NCBI RefSeq assembly: GCF_021028955.1
Contig: NZ_JAIWPE010000017.1
Span: 1 to 64,000, forward strand
Origin: Salipaludibacillus sp. CUR1
GTDB lineage: Bacteria; Bacillota; Bacilli; Bacillales; Salisediminibacteriaceae
Direction: 5' to 3'
DNA: 64,000 nt
The notes below the pieces were generated by a model that saw only the letters and a list, made by a program, of their open reading frames with translations, was not told the DNA's origin and did not search any database. Below, piece after piece: positions 1 to 9,675 of the stretch (positions are counted from its first letter, which is position 1; each line of letters starts with the position of its first letter). Position numbers and translations under genes: made by a program.

Positions 1-449
1 AAAATATATTCCAGTTTCAATATATATCCATATTTATGCGTGAGAATCTTATCTGGTGTTTGTGAAATTGTAAGTATCCGTTAGTATTTAGAAGAAAATT
101 AAACTTTATAGAGGGAGTGTATCTAGGAAATGGATGAGTAAGCTGAGGTAACGATGATAAATACATAATAACAATAAGAGAAGAATAAACGAGGTGAAAT
201 CAATCTAATGGTTGCTTTCGATAAGCTTTGTAATGATGTGATCGTCACTCATCTTTTACTAAAGACTAGTACAGAGACATTCTTGGGCGGTTCTTTCAAG
301 ATAGTTCACAGAGTGAACTGCTGGACGAAGAAACACCTAAAAGTGTTTATAAGAAAGACTGTGGAACAATTTGCTTTATTAAATCCGAGGGACATAAGGG
401 TTTTTCTGTTTCTGCTAGCTTTAAATGACTGATTGCTGACAACGTTGCC
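1..449. other. Left flank of the transposon, no supported gene
   Basis: I see no recognisable gene here. A 74-codon open frame on the plus strand at 208-432 has only a distant GAGGTG upstream (about 16 nt before its ATG) and no familiar motif, so I do not call it. The stretch is AT-rich and ends where the inferred left end of the transposon begins. Confidence 0.4.
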
Positions 450-476
450 TGTCCAAAATTTGTCGAGTATACTGTC
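450..476 (+). repeat. Inferred left terminal repeat of the transposon
   Basis: It begins TGTCCAAAATTTG and has a second CTGTC at offsets 22-26. It matches the inward-facing repeat at 3380-3406 at 16 of 27 positions, including both TGTC blocks at the same spacing. A TGT start with repeated subterminal TGTC boxes is typical of Tn7/Tn5053-like ends. Confidence 0.5.
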
Positions 477-502
477 ATAAAAGGCCGCAGAAAGGAAAAA
501 AA

Positions 503-552
503 GAGACCCAAAGGATGTCGACCGTCACCACAACGATTATCCTTTGGATCTC
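503..552 (+). promoter_or_regulatory. Hairpin just upstream of the DUF6431 gene
   Basis: The arms 503-516 and 539-552 are 14 bases long with one mismatch and enclose a 22-nt loop. The hairpin ends 10 nt before the ATG at 563 with no U-tract, so it would lie in the 5' leader and could limit read-through transcription or translation of the transposon genes. The role is inferred from position only. Confidence 0.45.
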
Positions 553-562
553 TCCCAAAACT

Positions 563-1139
563 ATGATCATTATAACACAGTACTCACTTATTCAACAGCA
601 GGATCCAACTCTTTTTTGTTAGAAGTACGGAAATTGTCCCTTGCCCAGTGTGTAGAGAGAAACTTAATGTGATTGGAAGCCGGAATAGAATTTGGAAGCA
701 AATGAATGGGAACCGTTCTAATTTACGCATTAGACGCCTCAAATGTGATGATTGTCTTACTATTCATCATGAGTTACCAGATATTTTGATTCCTCATAAA
801 CATTATGATGCCGCCTCTATCGAGGCAGTTGTTCATCCACAAAATAAGATCAAAGATCGCTTACCAGTCGGAGCGGAATCTTCTACGTTAAGTCGTTGGA
901 TCCGCTGGTTTTCTTTATGGTTAGCCAACGCCATTCGCTGTCTTCAAGCCATTATGCTTCGCTACTTTATGCAGGTACCGAATCCATCATCCCCAAGGGA
1001 TTCGTCCGTACTTCAATTAATTGGGGAATTTGTAGGTATTGAAGATGGTTGGCTGACTCGTCTTGTCAGACCCATCGTCAATACCCATTCTTGGTTACAG
1101 ACCCGTTTTGCGTACCTGTCCTCCCTAAAAAGATCATAA
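563..1139 (+). pseudogene. DUF6431 transposon protein, frameshifted at a T6 run
   Basis: The frame opening at ATG 563 reads for 19 codons and stops at TAG 620. The second frame, open from about 576 to 1139, continues with the expected zinc-binding start CPVC and a long DUF6431-like body. Removing one T from the six-T run at 612-617 would join the two frames into a normal protein of about 190 residues. DUF6431 proteins accompany this type of DDE transposase and ExeA ATPase, and their role is not established. A paired second Cys-x2-Cys (CDDC) follows about 30 residues later, consistent with a zinc ribbon. A hairpin at 1141-1165 separates it from the transposase. A sequencing indel, an inactivating mutation or slippage would all give this pattern. 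Confidence 0.6.
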
Positions 1140-1181
1140 AGTAAGAAAGAAATCATTTTTCTTACAAGGGAGGACAATGTG

Positions 1182-2526
1182 ATGACTCAACGTGAATCAC
1201 AAGAAGCCGTTGCCGCAACACGAATGGAGATAATCGCACCTTTAGTCGCCAAAGGAATAGACTCAGGGCAAGCTAAGCATCTCCGGGACAAAATTTGTGA
1301 ACAAACTGGATTGTCTGAACGAACGATTCGGCGGTATGTCAAAGCTTACAATGAAGCAGGATTTGAAGGATTAAAGCCCAAATCAAAAGGTAGAAGTGGG
1401 ACTAGCATTATTCCAGATGACATTCTGGAGGAGGCCATTTATTTAAGACGAGAGGTGCCATCCAGAAGCATCTCGCAGATCATTAAATTATTGGAAATGG
1501 AAAAGCGCATACAGCCTGGGGATATAAAACGAAGTACACTTCAGGAACAATTAAGCAGGCGAGGCTACAGTTCCCGTCATATTCGATTGTACAATGATCC
1601 TGGAATAGCATCACGTCGTTACCAGCATGCCCATCGAAATCAACTATGGCATTCCGATATTAAATACGGCCCTTATTTACCAATCGGGCCAAACGGAAAA
1701 AAAAGAACAAGTCTATCTTGTGGTTTTTCTGGATGATGCGAGCCGTTATATGATTCACGGCATGTTTTACCGAACACTGGATCAAACCATTGTTCAAGAG
1801 GGCTTCCGTCGCTCTGTCAGTGAATATGGTGTGCCAGAACGTGTCTATTTTGACAATGGTAAACAGTATAAAACGAAGTGGATGAGCAGAGCCTGTGCTA
1901 AGCTGGGTACTCGTTTGTTATATGCAAAACCGTATTCACCAGAATCGAAAGGGAAAGTAGAGAGGTTTAATCGTAACGTCGATGTGTTTCTTCAAGAAAT
2001 TCAATTGAACCCACCCGTGAGCCTAGAACAGTTAAACAGACAATTCTATTTTTGGTCAAAGCAATGGTATCAAGAGCATTCACATAGTGCCTTGCCGGAC
2101 GGGGAAACGCCTCAAACTGTTTTCCAGAAAGATTCTGAGCCCATTCGCTATATTGACCCTGAAGAGCTCAGCCGGGCTTTTCTACATACGGAAAGCAGAA
2201 AAGTAGATAAATCAGGTTGTATCAATTTTAGAGGCGAAAAATATGAAGTGGGACTACCGTTTATCGGAGAACAGGTGGATGTGGTCTTCGACCCATGTGA
2301 TATCTCAGAATTAACGATTGAATATAAAGATCACACACCGTGGCAAGCAACGAAACTGATTATTGGTAAATCAACAGGAAAGCGACCTGAAATGCCGAAA
2401 GGTATTGGGAAAGTATCCAGTGAGCATTCGCGAATAATTGATGCCGCAGAAAAAGTTGAGTTAGAGAAAGATCGTATTCAAACACCTGTGATTTCCTACA
2501 AAGCAGTTGAAAGGAGATTACGATAA
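1182..2526 (+). pseudogene. DDE transposase with Mu-type C-terminus, split by a frameshift at an A8 run
   Basis: The N-terminal frame (ATG 1182, SD AAGGGAGG 8 nt upstream) carries a helix-turn-helix region and the first catalytic aspartate in WHSDIKYG, then runs off-frame and stops at 1736. The second frame, readable to 2526, supplies the next aspartate (VYFDNGKQ) and the glutamate (ESKGKVERFNR). The joining point is the eight-A run at 1697-1704, and removing one A restores NGKKEQVYLVVFLDDASR. The catalytic triad is therefore split between frames, and neither product alone can be active. The shift needed is +1, so ordinary -1 ribosomal slippage would not repair it; transcriptional slippage on A8 could. 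The stop overlaps the ATPase start (TAATG). Confidence 0.75.
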
Positions 2527-3326
2527 TGTTTGAGACCTTCTATGGATTTAATAATACGCCATTTAGTCGGACAGTTCCTTCGGAATCATTGTATGAAGCC
2601 CCTCGTTTCGAGGAAGTGCTTGGCCGGTTGCATTATGCGGCTAGTCACCAGTTGTTCATGGTCGTAACGGGAGACGCAGGTACTGGTAAAACAACGCTTC
2701 TTCGACGGTTTACTGATGAACTGGATGTGCAAAATTATCTAGCCCTTTATCTATCTGATTCTAAATTAACGCCTCGACACTTTTATAAAGGCCTATTAGA
2801 ACAGCTTGGCTGTGAAGCAAAGTTTTATAGAGGAGACGCCAAAAGGCAGCTCCATCAGCAAATTGAAATCATGAGAGGCATTCATGGCCAACACCCAGTG
2901 GTTATTGTAGATGAAGCTCATTTGCTTGATCGTGAAATGTTAGAGGAAGTTCGTTTCTTACTTAACGTTAACATGGATGCGATGAGTCCGATGGCTTTAC
3001 TTCTTGTCGGCCAAAGTGAGCTTTGGGATCGCTTGAAGCTTCAAGCCTTTTCAGCGATCCGGCAACGGATCGATTTACAATATAAATTCCCGCACTATGA
3101 CCGTTCAGAAGTAGAAGCCTATATTCAAGCATCTCTTAATTACGCGGAAGCAGGATCAGAGATCTTTTCAAGCGCAGCTATTGAGGAAATTTATCACTTC
3201 TCTAGCGGAACACCAAGAATTATCAATAAATTGTGCACGCATTGCCTGATATATGGTGCGCAGACTGGTAAACGTATCATCGATGATCATATGGTTAAAG
3301 ACATCATAAATGGTGAATTTCATTAA
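2526..3326 (+). CDS. ExeA/TniB-type AAA ATPase of the transposon
   Basis: This 266-residue AAA ATPase has Walker A GDAGTGKTT (residues 49-57) and Walker B VVIVDEAH (125-132), followed by an arginine-rich sensor region (SAIRQRIDLQYKF). Its start shares TAATG with the end of the transposase, so the two are translationally coupled. Proteins of this group act like TniB or IstB, regulators that load the transposase on target DNA; that role comes from the family. It is the only gene of the element with an intact reading frame, and its length is normal for the family. Confidence 0.85.
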   Translation: MFETFYGFNNTPFSRTVPSESLYEAPRFEEVLGRLHYAASHQLFMVVTGDAGTGKTTLLRRFTDELDVQNYLALYLSDSKLTPRHFYKGLLEQLGCEAKFYRGDAKRQLHQQIEIMRGIHGQHPVVIVDEAHLLDREMLEEVRFLLNVNMDAMSPMALLLVGQSELWDRLKLQAFSAIRQRIDLQYKFPHYDRSEVEAYIQASLNYAEAGSEIFSSAAIEEIYHFSSGTPRIINKLCTHCLIYGAQTGKRIIDDHMVKDIINGEFH

Positions 3327-3379
3327 AATAGCAAAAAGAGGGTGAGTCTAACTCCCCTCTATATCTATTTCTTAAATGG

Positions 3380-3406
3380 GACAGCTTGGATAGCAAAAAT
3401 TAGACA
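3380..3406 (-). repeat. Inferred right terminal repeat of the transposon
   Basis: Read on the minus strand it starts TGTCTAATTTTTG and has a second CTGTC at the same offset as in the left repeat (450-476). It lies 54 bp after the ATPase stop. No target-site duplication is seen next to it. Confidence 0.5.
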
Positions 3407-3903
3407 CGATTCGTTGGCAGTTTTAGGTCAAAAATCGATAGCAGTAACATTTTTCTAAAGACTGAGAGCCAATCGACAAGCCTCTACAGAATGAGGGGTC
3501 TACAGTTTCATGCCCATAACTGAGTTATTTTTTAAAATTTACTAGAATGAATAATAGTATAGATGGAAAACAATAATATCAATAAATAACTATTTCACAG
3601 CCCGGGCGGAGTGATCTTTTGGCCGTTAAATGAGAGCTAATGCCACAACGACAGCCGAAAAAATTAAATAAACTAACTATATCTCTTTTTAATTGTTATA
3701 AGTCATAAGTAAACACATTTTGTCGCGGACATACGGTACCCCACATACAAAACATTATGGGCAATATGGTTTGACAAAGTTACGTTCTTTCCTACCGAAA
3801 AAACTTTATTAAAAGAACTCCGCAGCAAAAAAATCACACCAAGATACTAAGTGTGGCTCCAAATCCGTTCCCATTATGCCATTCTCTTCTTATACTTTCT
3901 CCT
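3407..3903. other. Intergenic stretch between transposon and EamA remnant
   Basis: No gene is supported. The segment near 3520 (ctgagttatttttt) and the segment near 3843 (gatactaagtgtggc) recur, closer together, near 14430-14490, where they flank the scar of a second EamA leader. Confidence 0.4.
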
Positions 3904-4461
3904 TTAGTACCTCTTGCTCTTATGCTTCCAAGTGGCAATAACAATGCCGAGCATGATCAGCAGGCCGCCGGCGAGAAAGTCCAGGCCGATGGTTTCATTC
4001 AGCCAGAGCCACCCGAGCAGGCCTCCGACAAGCGGCTGGAAAAACAGAAACAGCGAGCCGACGCTGGCATCCATTAATTCCATTCCTTTATTCCACAAAT
4101 AAAATGTCCCTGCCGTTGCTGCAATACCTAAATATAACACGGACAGTATGATGAGCGCTCCTGTTGAAGCGTTAGACAGCTCTACACCTGTATACTGGCC
4201 AACGATCGTGACACAATAACCGATAAACCCAAGCCTGATAAGAACCAGCCAGTCGTTCTTGGTATAGGATTTTCTTTGTCCATACTTTTTCTGGTGCCAT
4301 TTCAGAAGAAAGTATAATACTAAAAAGCCGATCATATAGCGCAGCCAGATTAACGTGAAAAGAGGAATATAATCTAATACGTATTTTGTGAAGACAAACA
4401 ATCCTCCCCACAGACTTCCCGCTAAAGATAAACAGAGTACTCCTAATAGTGTTCTGTTCAT
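3904..4461 (-). pseudogene. EamA/DMT-family transporter with an internal deletion
   Basis: Drug/metabolite transporters of this superfamily have about 300 residues and ten membrane helices. This frame has 185 residues from ATG 4461 (SD AGGGGG 9 nt upstream). The N-terminal part reads like helices 1-4 of an EamA protein (SLWGGLFVFTKYVLDYIPLF to GALIILS), then jumps directly to the last helices (FYLWNKGMELMDASVGSLF, NETIG). Roughly 110 central residues are missing while the frame stays open. The product is probably non-functional, though half-size DMT proteins exist. The leader 4462-4530 has a partner copy near 14490-14560 that no longer carries the gene. Confidence 0.7.
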
Positions 4462-4662
4462 AATCGTGCCCCCTGTCCATCTCTTCATTACTCTTTTAAT
4501 GAGGAATTTTTCTGTACGGGGGCTTTTCACTTTTTTTTATACGAGTAAAACTAAGTATTGGAAATAGATTTATATATTTTTATGGAGAAATGCGTGTTAA
4601 TTAGGAAGCCGGTGAATGGGGGATGGTAGAAAAGTAAGCCTATATAGAAATTATTAGAGGAT

Positions 4663-4691
4663 TTGACACATTTCTGTCGTAATGTGTTAAT
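4663..4691 (+). promoter_or_regulatory. Promoter with operator-like palindrome for the dynamin operon
   Basis: The sequence TTGACA (4663-4668) and GTTAAT (4686-4691) are 17 bp apart. An inverted repeat TGACACATT / AATGTGTTA (4664-4672 and 4681-4689, 8 of 9 matching, 8-bp spacer) covers the whole spacer, which is where a repressor dimer would block RNA polymerase. No regulator gene lies next to it. The SD TTAGGAGG follows at about 4701. Confidence 0.55.
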
Positions 4692-4715
4692 AAATAACAA
4701 TTAGGAGGATGGACT

Positions 4716-6875
4716 ATGGACTCAGTTACTTTAAGCAATATAAATCGGCGATTATTTTTAAACTTGAGGAAAGTATTATTAGAAGTAGAATCTGAGAATA
4801 TTAAAAATCATAAAGAGGAAGCACATGAAGCAATTGAACATTTGAAAAAGATACATAACGTCTTAGTTTTTATGATGGAGAGTTTTAATAGAGAATTTAT
4901 TTCTATCACAGGTCTACAGGGAAGCGGTAAAACAACTTTCTTGAATGAGTTGTATGATTTAGGGGATGAGTATCTTCCAGAGAATCCAAGTAGAGGAGAG
5001 GTAAAGCCAGTGCTGCTTACCGAAAAAAAGGAGATTAAAGAACCGATAGCTTATGATGTTTTCTTTGATTTTATAACAAATAAGATGGTTCGCCAAAAAA
5101 TTCCACGATCGGAACTTCGAAATGCCACGCTTTCTCCGCAGGAAAGCACGCTTTGGTTTGAACTGGAAGTTCCCTTTCAGCATATTTGGGATGATAGCAA
5201 ATCGATAGCCCTTTTGCCTGGTTTTGAAACAGAGGCATCTCATGCTTCTCAGAATATGCTGGAGCATATTCTGAATTTATCTGAAGCAGCCGTTTTGGTA
5301 ACGAGGAAAGACATCTTTGCCAGAAATACAAATGCTGAAATGATAACTAAAATAAAAGAGAAGTATGGGGAAATCAACCCGATTGTTTTACTATCCTTTG
5401 CTGATATAAATCCTGAGCAAAACCAAACAATTAAATCACAGCTTTTAGAGGAATTTGATGTTGAGAGTGAACAAGTGGTTTTAAAAACTGCAATTAAAAA
5501 TGAATGGCTTGAACACTTTTATTCAGCTATTAACAATTTTCAGTACAGTCAGTCCGGGCTTGAAAAAAGGAGATATGAACTGCTTACTGAGTTATCCAAG
5601 GATCTTTCATATAATTTAAGGAAAATAGAAAAGCTGATTGAAACTGAATTACAGAATAAAGAGATAAATAAGGCAATAGGAAGGATAGGAGCGGAGCCTA
5701 ATCTTAATAAATTATCAAGGTTAAAAACAAAGGTTCTTAAACAAGTGAAAAAGGACACGGATGAAGTGCTGGCGGGGGTTAGAAGGTCAGCAAAGGAGTC
5801 ATTTAATAATTTTGTGGATAAGAATGAAAATTGGAAAACAGGTACAAAAGCGTTTTTCTCTGCAGACGCTTTGAAAACATCTATGGAATATGAAAAGAAA
5901 ATTGCAGAAATATGGGAGAAGTCCTTGAATGACAAACAAATTGATCAAGCAATGTACCAAAAATCTACAGATATTATTATTGGTATGGAAAACGACTATA
6001 AACGATTAGATAAAAAGTGTACCCCACCACCGGCTACTGCCGACAGTGAATTTTTTGATTTTACTTCAATTAAAAAGGTGGAGGACAAAGAAGTGTTTGC
6101 CTTAAAGGAAGACCAAATAATTTACAATAAAAGCTTGCAAAAAATAAATAAATACTTTGACCTTAAAGAAATTGATCCGGATGACTTACAAAGGCAGGAA
6201 ATTATTACCCTCGGTATCATTGCTAATACTTTGGCGAGGCAGGTTTTCCCTGCGGCTGGTATTCTTGATGCAGCTAAAGAACAAATTAAAGACCCGACTA
6301 ATGTGATGGATAAACGTCCGGATATAAAAAAAGCGGAGAAGGAAGCTAAAGACAAAATCAAAAGCTTTGAAAAGAATGCGGTTGTAAACATCTTTATGAC
6401 GCGGACAATTCTGAAGAGCATCCCAATAGTTTTAGGAGTAGATGCGGCTATCGATGGTGAACTGAATATTCTCCAAAACGCTTCTGCCGCGTTGGCCAGT
6501 GTAGGAATTACCGTTTCAGCCGGGGCACTGCTAGGTATTGTAGGTGGTTCACTACTGTTGCTGAAATCTCTTGAAACTATTCATGTACAAACTGTGAAGC
6601 GTAACGAAAGAAAGATAGGGTTGTCCCAGCAAGGGGCATCTATATTTGATAATTTAGCAGAAGACTATAGCCAAAGTGTAGTTGGAATATATGAAGATAT
6701 TTATAATCGGGTTGAAGAGATGTATGCAGAAATCGTGAATGAAAGGTTGACTGATTCAACTGATTATTTATCCCATAAAAAAGTACTTTACCTTACGAAT
6801 GAACTCAAAAAAGATACAAAAGCCTTTTCCAAAGAGGTGAAAAATGCAAAATTATTATTTGAACCAGCTTATTAA
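4716..6875 (+). CDS. Dynamin-like GTPase A
   Basis: This 719-residue protein has a G1 loop GLQGSGKTT at residues 66-74. At the G3 position it reads LLPGFE (166-171), so the usual aspartate of DxxG is replaced, and no clear TKxD is seen. The middle is long and helical. Two hydrophobic stretches near residues 558-581 and 589-617 could insert in the membrane like a bacterial dynamin paddle, and a helical tail follows. This layout fits the bacterial dynamin-like family, which remodels or fuses membranes and often works as two unlike subunits. It starts after a good SD and overlaps the next gene by 32 bp. Its AT-rich composition differs from the GC-richer core genes further right, which suggests acquisition. 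Confidence 0.7.
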   Translation: MDSVTLSNINRRLFLNLRKVLLEVESENIKNHKEEAHEAIEHLKKIHNVLVFMMESFNREFISITGLQGSGKTTFLNELYDLGDEYLPENPSRGEVKPVLLTEKKEIKEPIAYDVFFDFITNKMVRQKIPRSELRNATLSPQESTLWFELEVPFQHIWDDSKSIALLPGFETEASHASQNMLEHILNLSEAAVLVTRKDIFARNTNAEMITKIKEKYGEINPIVLLSFADINPEQNQTIKSQLLEEFDVESEQVVLKTAIKNEWLEHFYSAINNFQYSQSGLEKRRYELLTELSKDLSYNLRKIEKLIETELQNKEINKAIGRIGAEPNLNKLSRLKTKVLKQVKKDTDEVLAGVRRSAKESFNNFVDKNENWKTGTKAFFSADALKTSMEYEKKIAEIWEKSLNDKQIDQAMYQKSTDIIIGMENDYKRLDKKCTPPPATADSEFFDFTSIKKVEDKEVFALKEDQIIYNKSLQKINKYFDLKEIDPDDLQRQEIITLGIIANTLARQVFPAAGILDAAKEQIKDPTNVMDKRPDIKKAEKEAKDKIKSFEKNAVVNIFMTRTILKSIPIVLGVDAAIDGELNILQNASAALASVGITVSAGALLGIVGGSLLLLKSLETIHVQTVKRNERKIGLSQQGASIFDNLAEDYSQSVVGIYEDIYNRVEEMYAEIVNERLTDSTDYLSHKKVLYLTNELKKDTKAFSKEVKNAKLLFEPAY

Positions 6876-8787
6876 TAATGATAACTGGTTAAAAAAGGCA
6901 ATCATTAATTTTAATAATGGATTTAAACGTTTTGATAATCTTAATGTAGTAAAAGACCAGGTGAAAATTGGTGTTTACGGACCGACACAGGTTGGTAAAA
7001 CCACATTTATACTTTCTCTTCTTGGTCTTGGAGCTGAGGAATTGACAGAAGTATCTGATGCGTTGCGGGGTGGTAGGCCAAAAGGAAAATCAGCAACTAT
7101 TACTACTTTCAGCTACGGGCGTTCTAAAGACGAGAACTTTAAAATTACAGATCTGGTAAATGATAAGGAGATCATCTTTCATGAAGTCTCTGAACTGGAG
7201 GATTATTTAAAGAAGCTGCGGGAGGAAATTGAGCAAAGTTATGCAGACGGTGAGGATCAGGTTAAATTTTATGAGCTGTATATAGCAAAGCGTTATATTA
7301 CTAATCCGGTGCTTATAGAATCAAGCAGAAACCTTCAGCTTTTGGATTTACCGGGGTTTGACACAAGAGAAAAGAAAGAATCCAACTATGTATCAAAATT
7401 ATTGAAGCATCAGTTTAACACTTGCGATGTTATCGTCTTAATGGAACTAGCTAATCAAGTTGTTAACCTGCAAAATATCCATCTGCCTGAATTTAAACGC
7501 TGGTTCGAAAACCCAAATCGTTTTAGGGTAGTGCTAACAAAGAGTGTTACAGATCTCTCGGTCTACAAAAAAATAAAAAATAGGAGAATTACTAATAAAA
7601 AAGATTTTCTGGCTCATAACAAAAGTGAATTAACCAGAGTTATAAACAAGGATTTTGAAGGTGTATACCCGCTGGAATTCGGAGATTCCTGGAACCACTT
7701 AAAAAGAGAAGATCATGTAATAGCTTCAACTGTCGCTCCTTGGCTGACTGATATTTACCAAAGCTTATCTGCCGACCTCTCTCAAAATAAAACTATTGAA
7801 GGACAAGTAGCAAATTATCGTAAACTGGAAGTAACTTTAGTTAATCAGGAAAAAGAAGAACTTAGTAAACTAGAGCTTGAAAAAAGCGAATTAAAAAATG
7901 AAATAAAAAAACTTTGTGAGAGAATTGATTACGAGAAAAAAGGTATTAAAACATTGCAACGTAAAGTGGACAGGCTAAACGAAACAATCGATGAGCTTGA
8001 GCAAGTTTATATTTACGATTTGCCCACTTTGCCTGAAAAGCAAATAGAAGATGAATCTTTGTTTTCCTTGTTAAAACAAATAATTGATTGGTCACTGCAC
8101 GCTGGGTTATCCTGTAAAACAGAAAACGACTGGTCTGAGGAACTCATGGGGAAGTATGAGATAGATCAAGTAAGGAATGCTCTGCTTGGAGCAGCCCATT
8201 ATATTTTTAAGGGGAAGATTGATGAACTGTCTTATATCGTCTCCGACACACAACATTTTAATCCAGATAAGTATGAAATATCTTTTGAATACAGCAACAA
8301 AGAAGTACGAACAGAGAATCGTACTCTTAAGAATATATTCACCTCAAAGAAAAAACTTGAAAAGACAGCTGACAGAGAAAAGCTTAGTACAATTATCCAT
8401 GATTTTTGCAGATTTATTTATATATACAAAAATGAATGCAATCAGGCAAAAGAGGAAGCAGTAAAACAATTAAAGAAAAAGCTTAAAGAAATAGAAGCAA
8501 TAGGTTATTCTTTACAAAATAGAATAAAAAAACGTGAAAAAGATAAGGCTGTGCTATTAGAAAATTATCATCATCTAAGAAAGCGGAAGAAGCTAGTAAA
8601 GGAAGAATGGCTAAAAGACAAGGGAAGGCTGGATCTTTTTGATAATCTTTTAATGGAAGAGTGGCTCGCAGAATTTAATAAGCTAAATGAAGGATTGGCA
8701 AGGGGAAGCACAGGAGAATTGTGGCTTATGCACCAAAAGCTGAATACCTTACTAATTCAGGGAGAAAGGGTAATAAAGAATGGTTGA
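6844..8787 (+). CDS. Dynamin-like GTPase B
   Basis: This 647-residue partner has canonical GTPase signatures: G1 GPTQVGKT (46-53), a threonine-rich G2 region near 86-89, G3 DLPGFD (169-174) and a G4-like TKSVTD (233-238). After the G domain come long charged heptad stretches (about 320-400 and 520-600) predicted to form coiled coils. I see no membrane helix. The start ATG 6844 has SD GAGGTG inside the end of GTPase A, and its stop overlaps the next start by 8 bp, so all three proteins should be made together. Pairing a GTPase with an intact G3 and one with a degenerate G3 suggests a heteromeric machine; that is inference. Confidence 0.75.
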   Translation: MQNYYLNQLINNDNWLKKAIINFNNGFKRFDNLNVVKDQVKIGVYGPTQVGKTTFILSLLGLGAEELTEVSDALRGGRPKGKSATITTFSYGRSKDENFKITDLVNDKEIIFHEVSELEDYLKKLREEIEQSYADGEDQVKFYELYIAKRYITNPVLIESSRNLQLLDLPGFDTREKKESNYVSKLLKHQFNTCDVIVLMELANQVVNLQNIHLPEFKRWFENPNRFRVVLTKSVTDLSVYKKIKNRRITNKKDFLAHNKSELTRVINKDFEGVYPLEFGDSWNHLKREDHVIASTVAPWLTDIYQSLSADLSQNKTIEGQVANYRKLEVTLVNQEKEELSKLELEKSELKNEIKKLCERIDYEKKGIKTLQRKVDRLNETIDELEQVYIYDLPTLPEKQIEDESLFSLLKQIIDWSLHAGLSCKTENDWSEELMGKYEIDQVRNALLGAAHYIFKGKIDELSYIVSDTQHFNPDKYEISFEYSNKEVRTENRTLKNIFTSKKKLEKTADREKLSTIIHDFCRFIYIYKNECNQAKEEAVKQLKKKLKEIEAIGYSLQNRIKKREKDKAVLLENYHHLRKRKKLVKEEWLKDKGRLDLFDNLLMEEWLAEFNKLNEGLARGSTGELWLMHQKLNTLLIQGERVIKNG

Positions 8788-9523
8788 AAATAAAACCCGT
8801 TCCACGCAGGACAAATATGAGGATGCCATAAATATAATTAAAAAAATTAACGATGATGTATATTACAGCGGACTGCATGAAGTTTTTAATCATCATACAA
8901 AAGAACTCTATAAGAAAATGGAAGCTGTAAAAAATATCTCATTATCTTTGGAAAAAGAGATGGCTACTATACCTGATACACTTGTTCAGGAAATTGAGAG
9001 TGAAGTTTTTGATGAATTAACAGATCAGTTAGATACTGAGTTTGAAGCTTTAAAAGAATTATCAGGAGAAATTATAAATTTTTCAAATTCTATTATAAAG
9101 AATATAGATGGTCAAAGTGAAATTATAAAGGATTTTAGCAGCAACCATGGGGAACGGCTGGAGGCACTGGAAAGTAAGATAGCCAGTATTGGGCATAGAT
9201 CAGAAACAAAGATAACTGAAGTGGAACAAAGACTCAGGACTTTGATAAAATCCTCGGAAGAAATCCTTGCTAACCGTATGAATAATGAAAGTATAAAATT
9301 AGGCGATACTTATAACAAAGAGTTGGGTGCATTGAACGGAAAATTAGATAATTTCATAATTGTACATGAAGATTTACAGGCTAAGAATGAGGAGAAAATT
9401 AAAAGGCTTGAAATCCAGTTAGAGGTAATAAACAGGCAGAACTCCTTAAATCGGTATATTATCTTGGTCTTTGGAGCCACGAACGTAATGGCGTTAACAG
9501 CTATAATTTACTTGCTCCTATAG
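8780..9523 (+). CDS. Tail-anchored coiled-coil protein of the dynamin operon
   Basis: This 247-residue protein is almost entirely helical and charged, with repeated heptads from about residue 80 to 220, and ends in one hydrophobic segment (about 226-247, YIILVFG to IIYLLL) with no tail after it. That is the form of a C-terminally anchored membrane protein with the coiled coil in the cytoplasm. It overlaps GTPase B by the 8 bases ATGGTTGA. No family is recognised. From context it may recruit the two GTPases to the membrane or bridge membranes, comparable in position to the third gene of LeoABC-type loci, but there is no sequence proof. Confidence 0.65.
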   Translation: MVENKTRSTQDKYEDAINIIKKINDDVYYSGLHEVFNHHTKELYKKMEAVKNISLSLEKEMATIPDTLVQEIESEVFDELTDQLDTEFEALKELSGEIINFSNSIIKNIDGQSEIIKDFSSNHGERLEALESKIASIGHRSETKITEVEQRLRTLIKSSEEILANRMNNESIKLGDTYNKELGALNGKLDNFIIVHEDLQAKNEEKIKRLEIQLEVINRQNSLNRYIILVFGATNVMALTAIIYLLL

Positions 9524-9675
9524 GTAGTGAAAGAGCTTTAATAGTATGTTGTGGAAACTGACCCAGCTAGCTCATAGGGAATTAGTTTAAGATGCCTGTC
9601 ACTTCCCGATAAAATCTTGTTGCACGGTGAATATTTCACATGGCGTTGAATTTGGGATGTTACTTTTAACGAAAG

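Larger units (their letters stand above)
450..3406 (+). mobile_element. TniA/TniB-like transposon: DUF6431, DDE transposase, ExeA-type ATPase
   Basis: Three co-oriented genes (563-1139, 1182-2526, 2526-3326) form the cassette often seen in Firmicutes: a DUF6431 zinc-binding protein, a DDE transposase with a Mu-type C-terminus, and an ExeA/TniB-like AAA ATPase. The ends are inferred from imperfect inverted repeats at 450-476 and 3380-3406. Both begin TGTC, share AA and TTTG at the same offsets and carry a second CTGTC at offset 22-26; I count 16 of 27 matching positions. No 5-bp target duplication is visible directly outside them, so the exact ends are uncertain. Two of the three genes are frameshifted, so the element may be inactive or depend on recoding. 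Confidence 0.65.

Noticed and set aside
208-432. 74-codon frame as a gene
   Set aside because: No well-placed SD, no recognisable motif, AT-rich flank.
1697-1704. Programmed -1 ribosomal frameshift in the transposase
   Set aside because: The second frame is +1 relative to the first, so a -1 shift would not join them.
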